A stretch of DNA of 64,000 bases from Voacanga thouarsii (lineage: Eukaryota; Streptophyta; Magnoliopsida; Gentianales; Apocynaceae): assembly GCA_026120185.1 (NCBI GenBank), contig JANUWF010002342.1, forward strand, positions 4,774,501-4,838,500, written 5' to 3'. The position numbers were made by a program, and so were the translations under genes. The notes beneath the pieces are model-generated. The model was not told the origin of the DNA. It worked only from the letters and a program-made list of their open reading frames with translations, and searched no databases. Shown here piece by piece: positions 37,135-49,731 of this stretch. Position 1 is the stretch's first letter, and each line of letters begins with the position of its first letter.

Positions 37135-38686
37135 TGATAGAGGCTAAATTAGTCATGTTTTTCCAAGTTATTTGAGGTTCTTTTGTGATATATTTTGTTC
37201 AATAACTAGTCATATTCCTTCATATTTGAGATTTTACCCTTGAAAAGGTATTTTATTCTTTATTTCAGATTTTTAGGGTAAAATGAAATAAAAACGTTGC
37301 AAAACAGAGGAGAGACGGTGCCGGCTAGGGCACAAGAACCGGCGCCGGCCATGCAATCTTGAAACAAACTTTGAAGCGACGGAAAAATTGTTGGAATAGA
37401 GCAGAATAGAACCAAGGTGGCGCTGACTGTGAAGCTGGAACCAGTGCCGGCTGCATTTTGAAACACATTGTGCAAAATTCGAAGAAAAAGTGACGAACGA
37501 GTAGAGAAGCAGAACACAACCAGCACTGGCTCCGTGAGCCAAGGTGGCGCCGGCTATGCCCTGAAGCTAAGGTGGTGCTTTATTTTTCTACGCGGTTTTT
37601 GGTAATTTGAGGAGTTTTAGTAGCTTCCAACTTCTACTTGGCCAAGAACTTTGTACTTACGAGTTTAGGCACTTTCTAAGTCTATAAATAGTTGAAAAAC
37701 ATAAGAAAAAAGGGGAAGAATTCGTTGATCATCATAGAAGATTACTCAATCAAAGGAGGAATTCTTCAATTCAAGGAGGGTTGTGCAAGAAGGTCTTCAA
37801 ATGAAGAAGAAGGAGGCTTGTTTATGAGTGCTTTCTTTTACTTTGTTTTCTTTTTCTTGAACAATGATATGTTGATTGTTTTATTGTAATTTAACATTAT
37901 TTTAGATATTCACGATTCTTAGAGTTATTTGATCTTTTGATTAATTGATTGTTCTTCTGGGTATTTAATTACTTGGGCGTATTATAAGATTAATTGGTTG
38001 TTTCTTTTCATTGACTTGCTAGACCAAAGAGGTTGATGGTAGTTGCAATCGATTAATTTCATATTTATTGGCTGTTAACTTGTTAGACCAAAGAGGTTAA
38101 TTGCTGAGAATTAAGTAATTGAAGGTTAATTGATGTTTGCCAGACCAAGGATTCATTGATTAATTTCATGTTTTAAATTTGCCAAACCAAGGAAATTTAA
38201 TCAAGGATTGTGTTTAATGCATCTTTTGGATGAATTAGTTGAGACAGACCAAGTGATGCTAATTTATCTGAAAGGTAGTAATTAGTTGAGACAGACCAAG
38301 TAATGCTAATTTACCTTTATCCTTCATGGTGCCAAGAGAAGAATTAGTTATGATAATGGTTAGGTCCTTTGAGATCATGTTTGTCTAAACAATAGTTTGA
38401 GTTACATACTTCTCCATCCTTGACATGTATATATTTTTATTTTGATTTTCTTTTATTTTGTTTTGTTATATTTGTTTTTCACTTTATCGAGTTGGTTAAA
38501 CAATGAACAAAAGGTAATTAATGTCTGCTTGTTCCTTGATGATCGATATTCATTTGAACCTTATGTTTGGTTAATGATGAGTACGCTTGCTCATATATGT
38601 GATTTTGATTGAACGTTTTAATTTAAACTTGATTGGGAATATGCTTAGTTTTTGTATGATTTTTATACCCAAGTCCGAATACATCA
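37135..38686 (+). repeat. Left LTR of the inverted-LTR element
   Basis: It runs from TGATAGAGGC to GAATACATCA and is a full-length copy of the family LTR in + orientation. It holds the GC-richer GGCGCCGGC-type words around 37320-37560, which cause short open frames without meaning. Confidence 0.85.
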
Positions 38687-41642
38687 AGTTTTTGATATTT
38701 CCCCACAGTTAGCTCTTTATTTGTCCTCAAGCAAAGTATCAAGAACAAGTAGGAAAAGACAAGGTTTAACAAATCACTCAATCAATTTCAAAACAGTATC
38801 TTCAATGCTTTCTTCATTCAAGATTATAAAACACATGCTACTACATCTTTCACAACTAATGCAAGACTTGTGTTAGTGATAAATGACTTAGTAGAACCAT
38901 CACAATACTTAACAATATTGTTAAACCATTGGAAATAATTTAGTTTAAAAAGAATATGCATTCCATAGGCTTACTTTTCATATACTCTCTCCACTAATCT
39001 GAGACACATCATGATTCTACTTAGATCAAGTAGGAATTTTAAGCTTGTAATGTAAGGCTAAAGGCTTGTAATGTAGCTTATCAAACGAAGGATATAGGGG
39101 GAAAAAAAAAAAAACTAAGAGTTAGCAAGAAAGGGATAAACAAAATGAATCAATAATTTCCGACTCTTCTTGCTCTCCTATTCCAAGAATCAATCAAACC
39201 ATAACCTTGTATAGCAATTACAACTCTACTCAAGCAAATCCTGCATTTTTTCTTCTTTCAACTCCTCTCATCAACTCTTTTCTATTTTTTCCACAAGATC
39301 ACTCAAATTTCCAGCAATGGTGTCAAGTACTTTATATGAACTTTAACTTTTTTTTTCAGCTCAATCACCATTCCTTTTGTGATCTTTTCTTTTCTTCTTC
39401 TTCCTTCAATAAGTCTTTTCTCTTCTCTTTCTTTCTTTTTCTTTTTCAACTCTTTTTTTTTTCTCACTCTTACTGCTGCTCTTCTTTTCTTTTCTTGTTT
39501 TCAATCTCTCTTTTCTAGCAGCTGTTTGTTTTCTTCCCTTTTTCTTTGCAACTCAGCTTGTTATTAATCTATGACTGAAAGTAATAAGTTATGATATTTA
39601 TCCCAACATTCTTCCTCAACATTCTCATACATATACTTTCACCCATCAAGAGCATAAAGATTTGGAAAATCATTCAAACTCTCAGCAACAAGCAATGGAC
39701 AAAATATTGTGACGGGTTTTAATGAAAGAAATCAACAATTTAGGTTCAAAATCGGCACTAAGGATAATATAATAATAGGTAGGCTTGAAAAGCTTGAACT
39801 ATCTAAAGAAGGCCTATTACCATCATCCCTAAGTTAAATCATGACTGTCTTTCTTATTTCGCCTCGAGAGATATTCAAGTAAGTTCTAGAATGCTCCATC
39901 AATTTTAGTAGAAAAATAGGTTTAAGAACAATGCAAAGCATTAGATCAAGAACCACTTCATCCAAGTGAGTGTAAAAAGTCATGCATAAACCATAAACGA
40001 TCTAGAACATATGCTTTAGAATCCTTCATAAAGACATGCATTAAAAATATAGCGTGAAATCTCAAAGAAAGTCTATAAAATTATGAAATTTTTTGTTTTA
40101 CAAGAAGGATAAAGGATACAAGAATGATGCATAGAAGAATTTTCAATCGAACCACTTCCCCACACTTAAATTGGACATTGTCCTCAATGGCCAAAGAAAT
40201 AGAACAAAGAATAAACAATGCCATAGGACCAAAAATAACGGGGAAAAGATAAGAAAGAAAATACTTCCATGACGGAGTAGCTCCAATTTTTCAAATTTTG
40301 TGCTCAAAATAAAATTGATAAAAACTTAGACAAAGTATATCACCAAACCACTCTCCTACACTTAAGTTGGACAATGTCCCATTTGGCAGAAAAATCACAC
40401 AAGAAAGCATCTCCAAAGGAACCAAAAATAATAATGGGTTAGAAAGTTTAAGTAATACTTTCCAAGTGCAATAATGCTCCAATAGATATCCAAACTTGAG
40501 GTAAAGAGAAAGGCTTGTCCAAGAGGACTTTATTCCTGTAAAACAAAACACAAATAAAAGCACATGAAAAATAACAATAAAATAAAACATACCTAATTAA
40601 AAGACAACAAACTAAAGAAAAAGACTAAAATAATAAAAATAAAATAAAAACTCTCTACACCCATCATGTTTCCTCAGCAAACCTTTTGAAAAGAAATTAA
40701 AGCTCAAAATAGAAGATAGGCATGATAAATGTAGAATGGAGAGAGGTTTTTGAAAAATAAAAGGTTTATGAAAATAAATTTTCTTACCAAAGCAAAATAC
40801 ATAAATCTCTTTCTCTAACATTTCTTTAGACACAAATATTTTTGTCAACATGTAAGTGCACATGGTTTCTAAAGAATGCATCAAGCTTGAAATAACCTTT
40901 TATCGCTTCAAAAGAATGTTTGTAATTAGAATTCCCCTTTAAACTTAGTATTTGCGTTCTTAAAAATGAGATGAAGAAATCCTTACTTTTCAAGGCATGG
41001 TCTACAAAAACTAAGTTACCTTCCTGAAATTGGGGTAAAGGGTAGAATTTGTCAACATTCTCAAAGGGTTTCTTAGAATGAATGATAAATCTAATTTCTT
41101 AAGATATGTTGAACTCCATACATCATTATTGGGACCATTGTTCTCTCTTGCCACAACATGCAATTGTCCCTCATAGTCGCTCTTTTTGTTCCATGGTCAC
41201 TTGTACGGGCTAGCATGAACTCCTGAGTCTCCTTAACAATCTTAACTAATTGTTTCCATTGATCACACAATTGTTAGAAAGCTTTTGCATGCCACTGAAC
41301 AGATGAATTTGTATTGGCAACAAAAGAATTCACTAATGCTTCTAATGACGTCTCACTAAAAACATCAATGTTAGCTGGTAGTTTTGCTAATCTATCATCA
41401 ATACACTAATGTTTTTTTTCTTTTTTTTTTTTGTGCAAATGAAATGAAAATGATGAATATACAGCAATGATGAATAATGCAATTTAATTCATGAAGAAAG
41501 AAATAAAAATGAAACAAAACGAAAGCTACTGCCTTCAGGTCATTGGATCATGTACCAAGGCTAACACCTAGCAAAGACAAGGCGAAATTTAGATAACAAA
41601 ATTCAAAATTACAAGATTACAAAGTTAGTTAATAGAACATAG
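38687..41642. other. Non-coding internal region of the LARD-like element
   Basis: No coding sequence of any retroelement domain is visible. A T/C-rich stretch lies at 39230-39560. Two diverged tandem units of about 195 bp lie near 40143-40335 and 40336-40530; both start with CC(C/T)ACACTTAA(A/G)TTGGACA. The last 160 bp of the internal region resume at 47634-47800 after the LINE. Confidence 0.6.
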
Positions 41643-41750
41643 TCAAAGTTAGTATGTTATTATTTTTTTTAATCAAAATGTAAAATGATTAATATTGATC
41701 AAAATATATTTACATGGTTGCTCACAAGTCCATAGCCAAAGAGACTAATT

Positions 41751-44700
41751 GCTAGTGTATATGACTACAATTCTCAAAACCAGTCAAAACATTAGGGTAC
41801 AAAGTAAAAATAACATTGTACACATGTGTTTTTACCCTCTTGACAATATCCAACAGTTGGCACACTTCCCCCTAAAAAATAGCCTTGTTACGAGCTTTCC
41901 AGATGAAGTAGAAAGTGGCTGCCATAGCAGTAGCCTTTGCCTTAGATAACCACGAGGACCCACGGTTGGCACGCTTGTACCACTTAAGGCACGCACTAGC
42001 CATATTCATTGTTTGGGGTAATCCTAGTCACCTTCTAATTTCCCTCTATATCGTAGTAGAAATTGGGCATCTGAAAAATAGGCGGTTAATCGTTTCCAGT
42101 TGTGACTTACACAGTGGACAAGACATGTCTTCAAGGTGGAACACAAGTACATCTTTGGTCTTCAACCTTCCCTTAGCACACAACCACAGAATGAATAAGT
42201 GCTTTGGGGTTAGACCCTGTTTTCAGATAGTATTAGCCCAATATACCCTGAATGTAGTTGGCCTCAGATAATCATAAGCTTAAGAAGTAAACGAAGTAGT
42301 ACCCATAGCCCAGGCGTGAAGAAGGGTAGCCGCACTATGACAATCCTATTCTTTGTCCATAATTACATCTTTGATTAAGAGGATACTACGAAGCAAAAGG
42401 GAATGACTCCGATGGTGGTCAACCTCCCAAACTGATCTGCCCTTCATATGGTAGTGGTCCAACCACTTGACCCACAAGGACTTTTTCTCTGCTTGTATGT
42501 CCCAAATGATTCTAGATAATAGAGCCCCGTTCCAAGCTTGTAAGTTTCGCAAACTAAGTCCGCCTTCAGTCTTGGGCAAATAAATATCTTTCCAGGCAAC
42601 CAATGCATTTTTTGAGTCCCACAGAAAATCCCTAGCTATCCTATCTAGCTGGACAATCACAGCTGACGGAGTAGGAAGAATGGACAGCAAGAAACACTTA
42701 ACGCCTTGAAGAACAGAATGGATCAATTGGAGTCGTCCTGCATAGGAAAGAGCCTGCGCAGACCATCTCCTAATGTAAGAGCCAATCCTATCAAGCAGTG
42801 GTTTGTAGAAGGTTAGTCTAACTCTACCGTTACTGATCGGTAGGCCAAGGTAGCAAAAAGGAAGTTCCCCAATAGGAATGCCCGTGTCATCCAGGATACA
42901 CTCCTGTGTAGATCTCCGCATCCCAGCAAGATAAATATCTGACTTATCCTTGTTAATTTCAAGCCCCGAGCATCTCTTAAATACTTCCAGACAGTCAAGC
43001 AGAGTTTAGACAAAAGAACAATCTCCTTTAGCAAACAACATTAGGTCATCAGCAAAAGCAAAGTGAGTAATTCTTAGTGCCTCACACTTGGGGTGGTATC
43101 TAAATGGAGTCCCAAGTGTGTGCACTTTAATAACTCGTGAGAAATATTCCAAGCAAATGAACAATAGCAAAGGAGAGATCAGATCCCCTTGTTGCAGACC
43201 TTTAGCACCTCTAAAGAAACCCTGCATAGTCCCATTTATACCAATAGAGAAAGAAGTAGTGGTCACACACTGCTCAATCCAGTTCACGAAGATATGAAGG
43301 AACCCAATTTCTGTAAGTAATGCCAGTAGGAAGTCCCAGTTAACTGAGTCATAAGCCTTCTTAAGGTCCACTTTGATCGTACACCTAGGAGAGACTCTTA
43401 TCCTGCTATACTCACGCATAAGCTCCTGAACCAGGAGGATATTATCAGTCATGAGCCTACCATGAATAAAAGCAGTCTGAGAGATGTCGACAAGGTGCAG
43501 AATAACCAACTTAAGTCTTTCTGACAAAGTTTTTGAGATAATCTTGTATACCACGTTGCAGCACGAAATTGGCCTAAAATCACCCACCCTCTCTGCATGT
43601 TCAGATTTGGGGACCAAAGTAATAATCGAATGGTCAATTTGCTTTAATAGTCTACCAGATGTGAAGAATTCCAAAACAGCATCACATAAATTTTTGTCCA
43701 ATAGTATCCTAAGCTTTCTTGAAAAATAAGGCAGAATAACCATCTGGACTCAGAGCTTTGCAGTCACTAATATCCCACAAGACCAATTTAATATCCTGGA
43801 TAGTGACATATTTAATCAGGACATCTATTAGATCATGAGGAACCATTGGCCCAACACGAACATAGTCCACATTAATTTTCTGGCAGCATACCTTAGTTCC
43901 CAGTAGGTTTCGAAAGTATTCCACAAATTCATCAGCAAGTGCCATAGGACTGTCAGTTATAAAGCCATCTTCCTTGAGAATAGAAGTAATGAAGCTCTTT
44001 TTTTTATTCCGTTTGACAATGTTGAAGAAGTAACGAGTATTCTTGTCAGCTTGAGCAACATACTTACCTTTTGCAAGTTACTGGTAGAACTTTATTTCTG
44101 CCTCCGCAAGATACCATGCAGATCTTTTACACTCCTTGAAGTGTGCAATAAGATTCTGATCCACGGGATTATGAAGAAGTGACTATTGGGCATTCAAAAC
44201 AGCTAAGTTTGATTGTTCTACACGGCCAGACAGGTGAGAGAATTCTTGCCTGTTTAATCTCCGGAAGTCCCGCTTTAGCTCTTTCAACTGACGGCAAAGA
44301 GTGAACTGGTGAAATCCCGTGAATGCACGATCCCATACTCCCTTGACAATATTGTGAAACGAGTTATGGTCGGCCCAGAAATTAAGAAACCTGAATGGTC
44401 GAACAGATCTCCCGATGTTGTCGACAACTGACCAAATGGCAGGGCTATGATTAGAAAGAAATCCAATAGGAAGAAATTCCACTGATGCCTGGACAGGGCA
44501 TTGGAACCAAGCATCATTACCCATGACTCGATTAAGCTTTGACCACACCTTAGAATTAGTCCAAGTGAATCGAGGGCCGACATAAGGAAGGTCCTCCAGA
44601 CCAGTATCGGCACATAATGAGGCAAAGTCCCTAATTTCATATGAAGTAGGCATAGTACCACTGAGTTTATCATCCACATGTAAATACGTATTAAAATCAC

Positions 44701-45115
44701 CCATAAGGATCCATGCCTCCAATAACCCGAAAGATAAGTGCTCAATCTCATTCCACAAAGTCCTTCTTACCACAACAGAATTGTAAGCATAGACGAAAGA
44801 AAAGAAATAAGTAAGGTGGGAAATCTTACATGTGATGCGAATTGTGATAGCCTGAGGTGAGCAATGGAATAAGTTCACATCCATCTTTGCCCCATTCCAG
44901 AGAATGACTATTCTACCCCCATCAGCTTCAACCATGTTATGTAAAACCGACCAATTATAGAACTTATGTTGAAGGAGATTATCCAGCCCATCAACCGTCA
45001 ACTTAGTTTCCAGTAATCCGATGACATCCACACGATGTTTTGAGATGAATTCTCGAACCCCGTGCTACTTGAGGGTCCTGTTGAACCCTCGAATATTCCA
45101 TGACGTAACTCTCAT
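41751..45115 (-). pseudogene. LINE ORF2: endonuclease, reverse transcriptase, zf-RVT
   Basis: It starts at ATG 45115 with TSWNIRGFNR, the beginning of the AP-endonuclease domain. Further endonuclease motifs are GLLETKL near 45020, LMGDFNTYL near 44700 and SNHSPAIW near 44440, where the usual SDH is SNH. The reverse transcriptase spans about 43950-42900: ALSPDGYSALFF near 43760, CNVVYKIISK, KVDLKKAYDSVNW, QGDLISPLLF and FADDLMLF near 43050. A zf-RVT domain (CPLCKSQLET, RLFFRCP) lies near 42125-42060. Stops break it, for example TAG in the first 25 codons and at 44183, plus frame changes near 43030 and after 42346. The product would copy LINE RNA by target-primed reverse transcription. Confidence 0.88.
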
Positions 45116-46832
45116 GATGGCCTAATTAGTGCCGGTTTGGCACCAATCAGGTCAACACTACTTTGAGCATATTTCTTCCAGACAGACCGAATAAATTGAG
45201 TAGCCTGTACGGTAGCATTATCTGCATTCACCGTAGTCGTTGGGATTTCTTTAGGACCATAATCCTTTCCAGTAGTAGAGACCGACTTATTCGCTCCAAA
45301 TTGAACATGCCTCCGTGAATTAGATCGCATTTGTGGACATCCTATATGCCTTGTCCTGGACCTGCCTCTTGCATCCCTAAACCGGCTTTGTTGCCCAACT
45401 GATGTTGATGGATCACCTTTGGCTCTAACGTCCTCCATCATTACCTCTAGACTGCCTTCAGCCATTGGGAGAGTGCTATGCATTTGTTCATCAACAATAC
45501 TTTGGACAGGCTCTTTTCCCTTATCAAAACGAGCCTGTCTTGTTTGAGGGGGAGAAGCTGATCTCACCTCCTGTCCGACCGGTGCAGACAAGGGCCTTGG
45601 CCTATTCTTTATCCGTTTGTTAGACTGGTCACCACTTGTTTTCAACAACTGTTCCCTCTTTTTCATTTTTCCCCCATACAAGTCTCTGTGACATAGCCAA
45701 ATTTGCTGCAAAAATTACAGTAAGATGGTTCAAACTCAAACCTCACAGTTTGTTATTTGATCTTGCCAGAAGGAAGTCTTATTGGCACCACTTTAACAAG
45801 GGGTTTAGATACATCAACTTCCACTAGAACATGGGCATAGGATAGACAATTAAATGTCGCTGTGAGCATATCAGTCATAATTAGGATACCAATCGCAGAG
45901 GCAATTTTACTAAGACATTTCATGTTCTAACAATCGAGAGGTAAAGCTGGGAAGGTGACCCAAATAGGCATTATACTGACTTTTTGCAATAAAACATCAA
46001 ATTCCGTAGGCATCTCTTTTAGCATGAGTGATCTCCCAAATACTGCATAAGGCCCACCACGAAGAACTTTCTGTCTGTCAGCATCCGAGTTGAAACGAAA
46101 GATCAGCCATCCAGAGGCATGGGAGTGCACCTTAGACAGAACACCCCAATGCTTAGTAAGTTCCATGACTACCTTCATTCCCGAGAATCTTCCCGCAAAC
46201 ATGCCTATTAGACAGGACCCCAGCCTACCCACAGTATCCTCAAATTCCAGTGCATCAATATTAATATAATTCCCTGAGTTGGGAATGTGACTTAACTTCA
46301 TTCCATTAGACTGCTCCCTGTTCCCTTTCACAACATTAGCCCAAGACTGTATAGTTTGATTGGAATCCACAGGTTTGATAGAGGGATGAGACTTTGTCTG
46401 TGAGGGGGAAGAGTTCCCCACACAAGGGACATGCGGGACAAAAGATTTCGGGTAAGTAGAAGGGGGCATGCTCCTGGCTTGTAAGCAATTCATAATGTCT
46501 TCACGTGGGCCATTTTCTTCCGCAACGATCTAGGCAGTTGGAGAAAGCACGCTCCCAACATCAGGGCCCACTGAGGAGGTCACTAAGTTAGGTTCTGGAG
46601 CTGCCAAATGAGGCAGCTGAATGATGAGAGTGGATGATTGAGGAGGACTGGGGTCAGGGACCAAGGATGTCTCGGGTATGGTTAGAATTGATGGGCTTAG
46701 ATTGGCCTTGGTCACGGTTGGGACAGTGAGAGACCTATGTTCAACCTGGGAAGAATAGATGAATGTCTGGGGTGTGGAAGCCGACAACACCCCAGAAGAT
46801 GTCATTTTCCTCCGGCCTCTAGTTTGGACCAT
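45112..46832 (-). pseudogene. LINE ORF1: RNA-binding protein (DUF4283 and zinc knuckle)
   Basis: It starts MVQTRGRRKMTSSG at 46832, a common opening for plant L1 ORF1. A Pro/Ser-rich N-terminus is followed by the DUF4283-type domain (GRLGSCLIGMFAGRF near 46240, GWLIFRFNSDADRQKVLRGG near 46110-46050) and a degenerate zinc knuckle (YCNFCSKFGYVTETC near 45720). A basic tail ends in TGA at 45112-45114. Stops at 46530 and 45927 interrupt it. The stop overlaps the ORF2 start as ATGA, suggesting termination-coupled translation of ORF2 in the ancestral element. ORF1 proteins coat LINE RNA. Confidence 0.8.
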
Positions 46833-47633
46833 TAGGTCCAGGCCATTAGACAGTGCAGCGGGCAGATACAACAAGAAGTTGGAGTAGGTAGCAGAAGAAA
46901 CAGCAGGTGGGGGGATGGAGTAGGTAGGAGACTTCGCTGGAAAGGAGGGGTAGTAGACTGATAGACAGTTGGAGTAGTTAGAGTCTGGGAGAGTGTAATT
47001 CTATTTGGAGTCTAGTGCAGAAGGAATATTCCAGACCAAGATTGATTCCAACAGTTGACTAACTGGATTCCGAAGGTAGAATATGGTTAAAATAGATCAA
47101 AAACACCTGATGTTGGTAGTAGAAGCATGGACAAAGGAAAAAGGAGAAATATCGGCTCAATATGATACCTAGCCTCTGGACAGAAACAAATTCACACCCT
47201 TACAACTAAATTAACTAAATACGGAAGCTAACACAATGCTTGATAGAATAGACAGACCAAGGCCGAAAAAAACCCAGGAACATGCAAAAAACTATAAGGT
47301 TGGAGCGCCCGTTAGCATCAGGTAGCAGCAACATAGGCAGAAGCATATGAAGAAACCCTAGCACAGCAGTACCCAGGGACAACTAAAGGTAACCAGAAGC
47401 AGTTGCAGATGTCGAGCCACACCTCACAATATCACAGAAGAAGAACATCAGAACGGATAGCTTCAATACTAACTAGTAGGGGAACATGCATTAACCGCAC
47501 ATCTGAAAGACCTATCATTGGTAGCAATGGAGATGAGAGTCAGGAAGAGGACTCAAGGGAGTTGAGAGCTTCTCTCTCTACCTCTTCTCTCTCTATTAAA
47601 ACATCTTTGTAGTTAATCAAAGTTAGTATGTTA

Positions 47634-47800
47634 GGTTACAAGGGTATACATAAACACACAAAATACAACAGATAGCACCTTTTTGCGGGAAGAACATTTG
47701 TACATATTTTACATATTTACATATTTACATATTTACATGGTTAAATCAACAAAATCTAAGTTTTCATGCTATTGTTCTCCGGCAACGGCGCCAAAAACTT
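47634..47800 (-). other. 5' internal end of the LARD-like element with primer-binding-side sequence
   Basis: On the minus strand the LTR end ACATCA is followed by AAGTTTTTGGCGCCGTTGCC, a sequence commonly found just inside the 5' LTR of plant gypsy elements. A short tandem repeat of the unit ACATATTT(A) lies at about 47702-47739. Confidence 0.7.
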
Positions 47801-49354
47801 TGATGTGTTCGGACTTGGGTATAAAAATCATACAAAAACTAAGCACATTCCTAATCAAGTTTAAATTAAAACGTTCAACCTAAATCACACATATGAGCAA
47901 GCGTACTCATTATTAATCGAGTATAGGGTTCAAACTAGTGTCGATCCTTAAGGAACAAGTAGACATTAATTACCTTTCTTTCATTGTTTAACTAACTCGA
48001 TAAAGTGAAAAACAAATACAATAAAACAAAATAAAAGAAAATCAAAATAAAAATATATACATGTTAAGGATGGAGGAGTATGTAACTCAAACCATTGTTT
48101 AGACAAACATGATCTCAAAGGACCTAACCATTATCATAACTAATTCTTCTCTTGGCACTATGAAGGATAAAGGTAAATTAGCATTACTTGGTTTGTCTCA
48201 ACTAATTACTACCTTCCAGATAAATTAGCATCACTTGGTCTATTTCAACTAATTCATCCAAAAGATGCATTAAACACAATCCTTGATTAAATTTTCTTGG
48301 TCTGGCAAATTTAAAATATGAAATTAATCAATAAATCCTTGGTCTGGCAAACATCAATTAACCTTCAATTACTCAATCCTCAGCAATTAACCTCTTTGGT
48401 CTAGCAAGTTAACATCCAATAAATATGAAATTAATCAATTGCAACTACCATCAACCTTTTTGGTCTAGCAAGTTAATGAAAAGCAACAACTAATTAATCT
48501 CGTAATACGCCCAAGTAATTAAATACCTAGAAGAACAATCAATTAATCAAAAGATCAAATAACTCTAAGAATCACGAATATCTAAAATAATGTTAAATTA
48601 TAATAAAACAATCAACATATCATTGTTCAAGAAAAAGAAAACAAAGTAAAAGAAAGCACTCATAGACAAGCCTCATTCTTCTTCCTTTGAAGACCTTCTA
48701 GCACAACCCTCTTTGAATTGAAGAATTCCTCATTTGATTGAGTAATCTTCTATGATGATCAATGAATTCTCCCCCCTTTTTTCTTGTGTTTTTCATCTAT
48801 TTATAGGCTTAGGAAGTGCCTGAACTCGTAGGTACAAAGTTCTTGGTTGAGTAGAAATTGGAATATACTAAAACTCCTTAGATTACCAAAAATGGTGTAG
48901 AAAAATCAAGCACCGCCTTAGCTTCAGGGTACAACCGGTGCCGCCTTGGCTCTCGGAGCCGGCGCCGGTTGTGTTCTGCTTCTCTACTTATTCACCGATT
49001 TTTCTTCAAATTTTGCACAATGTGTTCTAGAATGCAGCTGGCGCCAGTTCTAGCTTCACAGCCGGCGGTGCCTTGGTTCTGTTCTGCTCTGTTCCAACAA
49101 TTTTTCCGTCGCTTCGAAGTTCATTTCAAGAATGCATGGCTAATGCCGGTTCTAGGGCCCTAGTCGGCGCCGTCTCTCCTCTATTTTGCGACATTTTTTT
49201 TTTCGTTTCACACTAAAAATCTGAAATAAAGAACCAAATACCTTTCCAAGGGTAAAATCTCAAATATGAAGGAATATGACTAGTTATTGAACAAAATATA
49301 TCACAAAAGAACCTCAAATAACTTGAAAAAATATGACTAATTTTACCCCTATCA
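47801..49354 (-). repeat. Right LTR of the inverted-LTR element
   Basis: A full-length family LTR in minus orientation, TGATGTGTTCGG on the left and TTTACCCCTATCA on the right. It is the inverse of 37135-38686 almost base for base in length. Confidence 0.88.
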
Positions 49355-49731
49355 CCCTCTATCCGTTCACTAATTTTTCTCAATTTTCGTGCTAAGTATC
49401 CTAAATTGCACCCGGCACCGCCTCTGGCTCATAATCGGTACCAACTGTGTTCTGTTCAGCTTTGTTTTCGCCGATTTTTTATCATCTCGAAATTCATGCC
49501 AGTAGCATGTGACTGGTGCCGATTTTCCTGTCCTGGTCGGCGCCGCCTCTACTCTGTTTAGCGACAATTTTGCCTTATTTTATCCCTAAAATCTGAAATA
49601 ATGCACAAAATCCCTTTCCAAGTGTAAAATATCAAATATGAAGGAATATGTCCCGTTATTTCACAAAATGTATCACAAAATGACCTCAAATAACTAGAAA
49701 ATATATGACTAATTTGGGCCCAATTAGCATT

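Larger units (their letters stand above)
41660..47616 (-). mobile_element. Full-length LINE (L1-type) retrotransposon
   Basis: A 5957-bp element is flanked by a perfect 17-bp target duplication TCAAAGTTAGTATGTTA (41643-41659 and 47617-47633). It ends on the minus strand in a short A-rich tail (AAAAAAAATAA). It has a 5' leader of about 780 bp, an ORF1 and an ORF2 with endonuclease, reverse transcriptase and zf-RVT. The presence of the 5' leader suggests it is not 5'-truncated. Both ORFs contain stops, so it is inactive. Confidence 0.93.
37135..49354 (-). mobile_element. Non-autonomous gypsy-type (LARD-like) element with inverted LTRs
   Basis: The unit is bounded by TGATAGAGG at 37135 and CCCCTATCA at 49354 with near-identical 5-bp flanks, CCTTC (37130-37134) and CCCTC (49355-49359). 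The left LTR (37135-38686, 1552 bp) is in + orientation and the right LTR (47801-49354, 1554 bp) in - orientation; by eye they are over 90% identical in most stretches. The right LTR is followed, on the minus strand, by the primer-binding-side sequence TTTTTGGCGCCGTTGCCGG. The left LTR abuts, on the minus strand, a polypurine-like CTGTGGGGAAATA. The internal part, without the LINE, is about 3.1 kb and has no gag or pol, as in LARD elements. Confidence 0.8.
35978..49726 (-). mobile_element. LTR of a gypsy-type family, otherwise solo, split by a later insertion
   Basis: The LTR is split into 35978-37134 and 49360-49726 (about 1524 bp in sum). It starts TGATGTGTCTG on the left and ends GGGCCCAATTA on the right, with a perfect 5-bp duplication GCATT at 35973-35977 and 49727-49731. 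Its sequence matches the LTRs at 37135-38686 (inverse) and 47801-49354 (same orientation). Everything from 37135 to 49354 was inserted into it later: the two halves line up with the intact LTR copies across the break. On the minus strand it reads in the usual LTR direction. Confidence 0.85.

Noticed and set aside
37260..37542. Three overlapping minus frames of 64-89 codons, and the similar frame at 48969-49163
   Set aside because: They lie in the GC-richer part of the LTR and are present in LTR copies with differing frames; not a conserved protein.
39207..39567. Phe/Ser-rich plus frames
   Set aside because: Low-complexity T/C-rich non-coding sequence of the LARD-like element.
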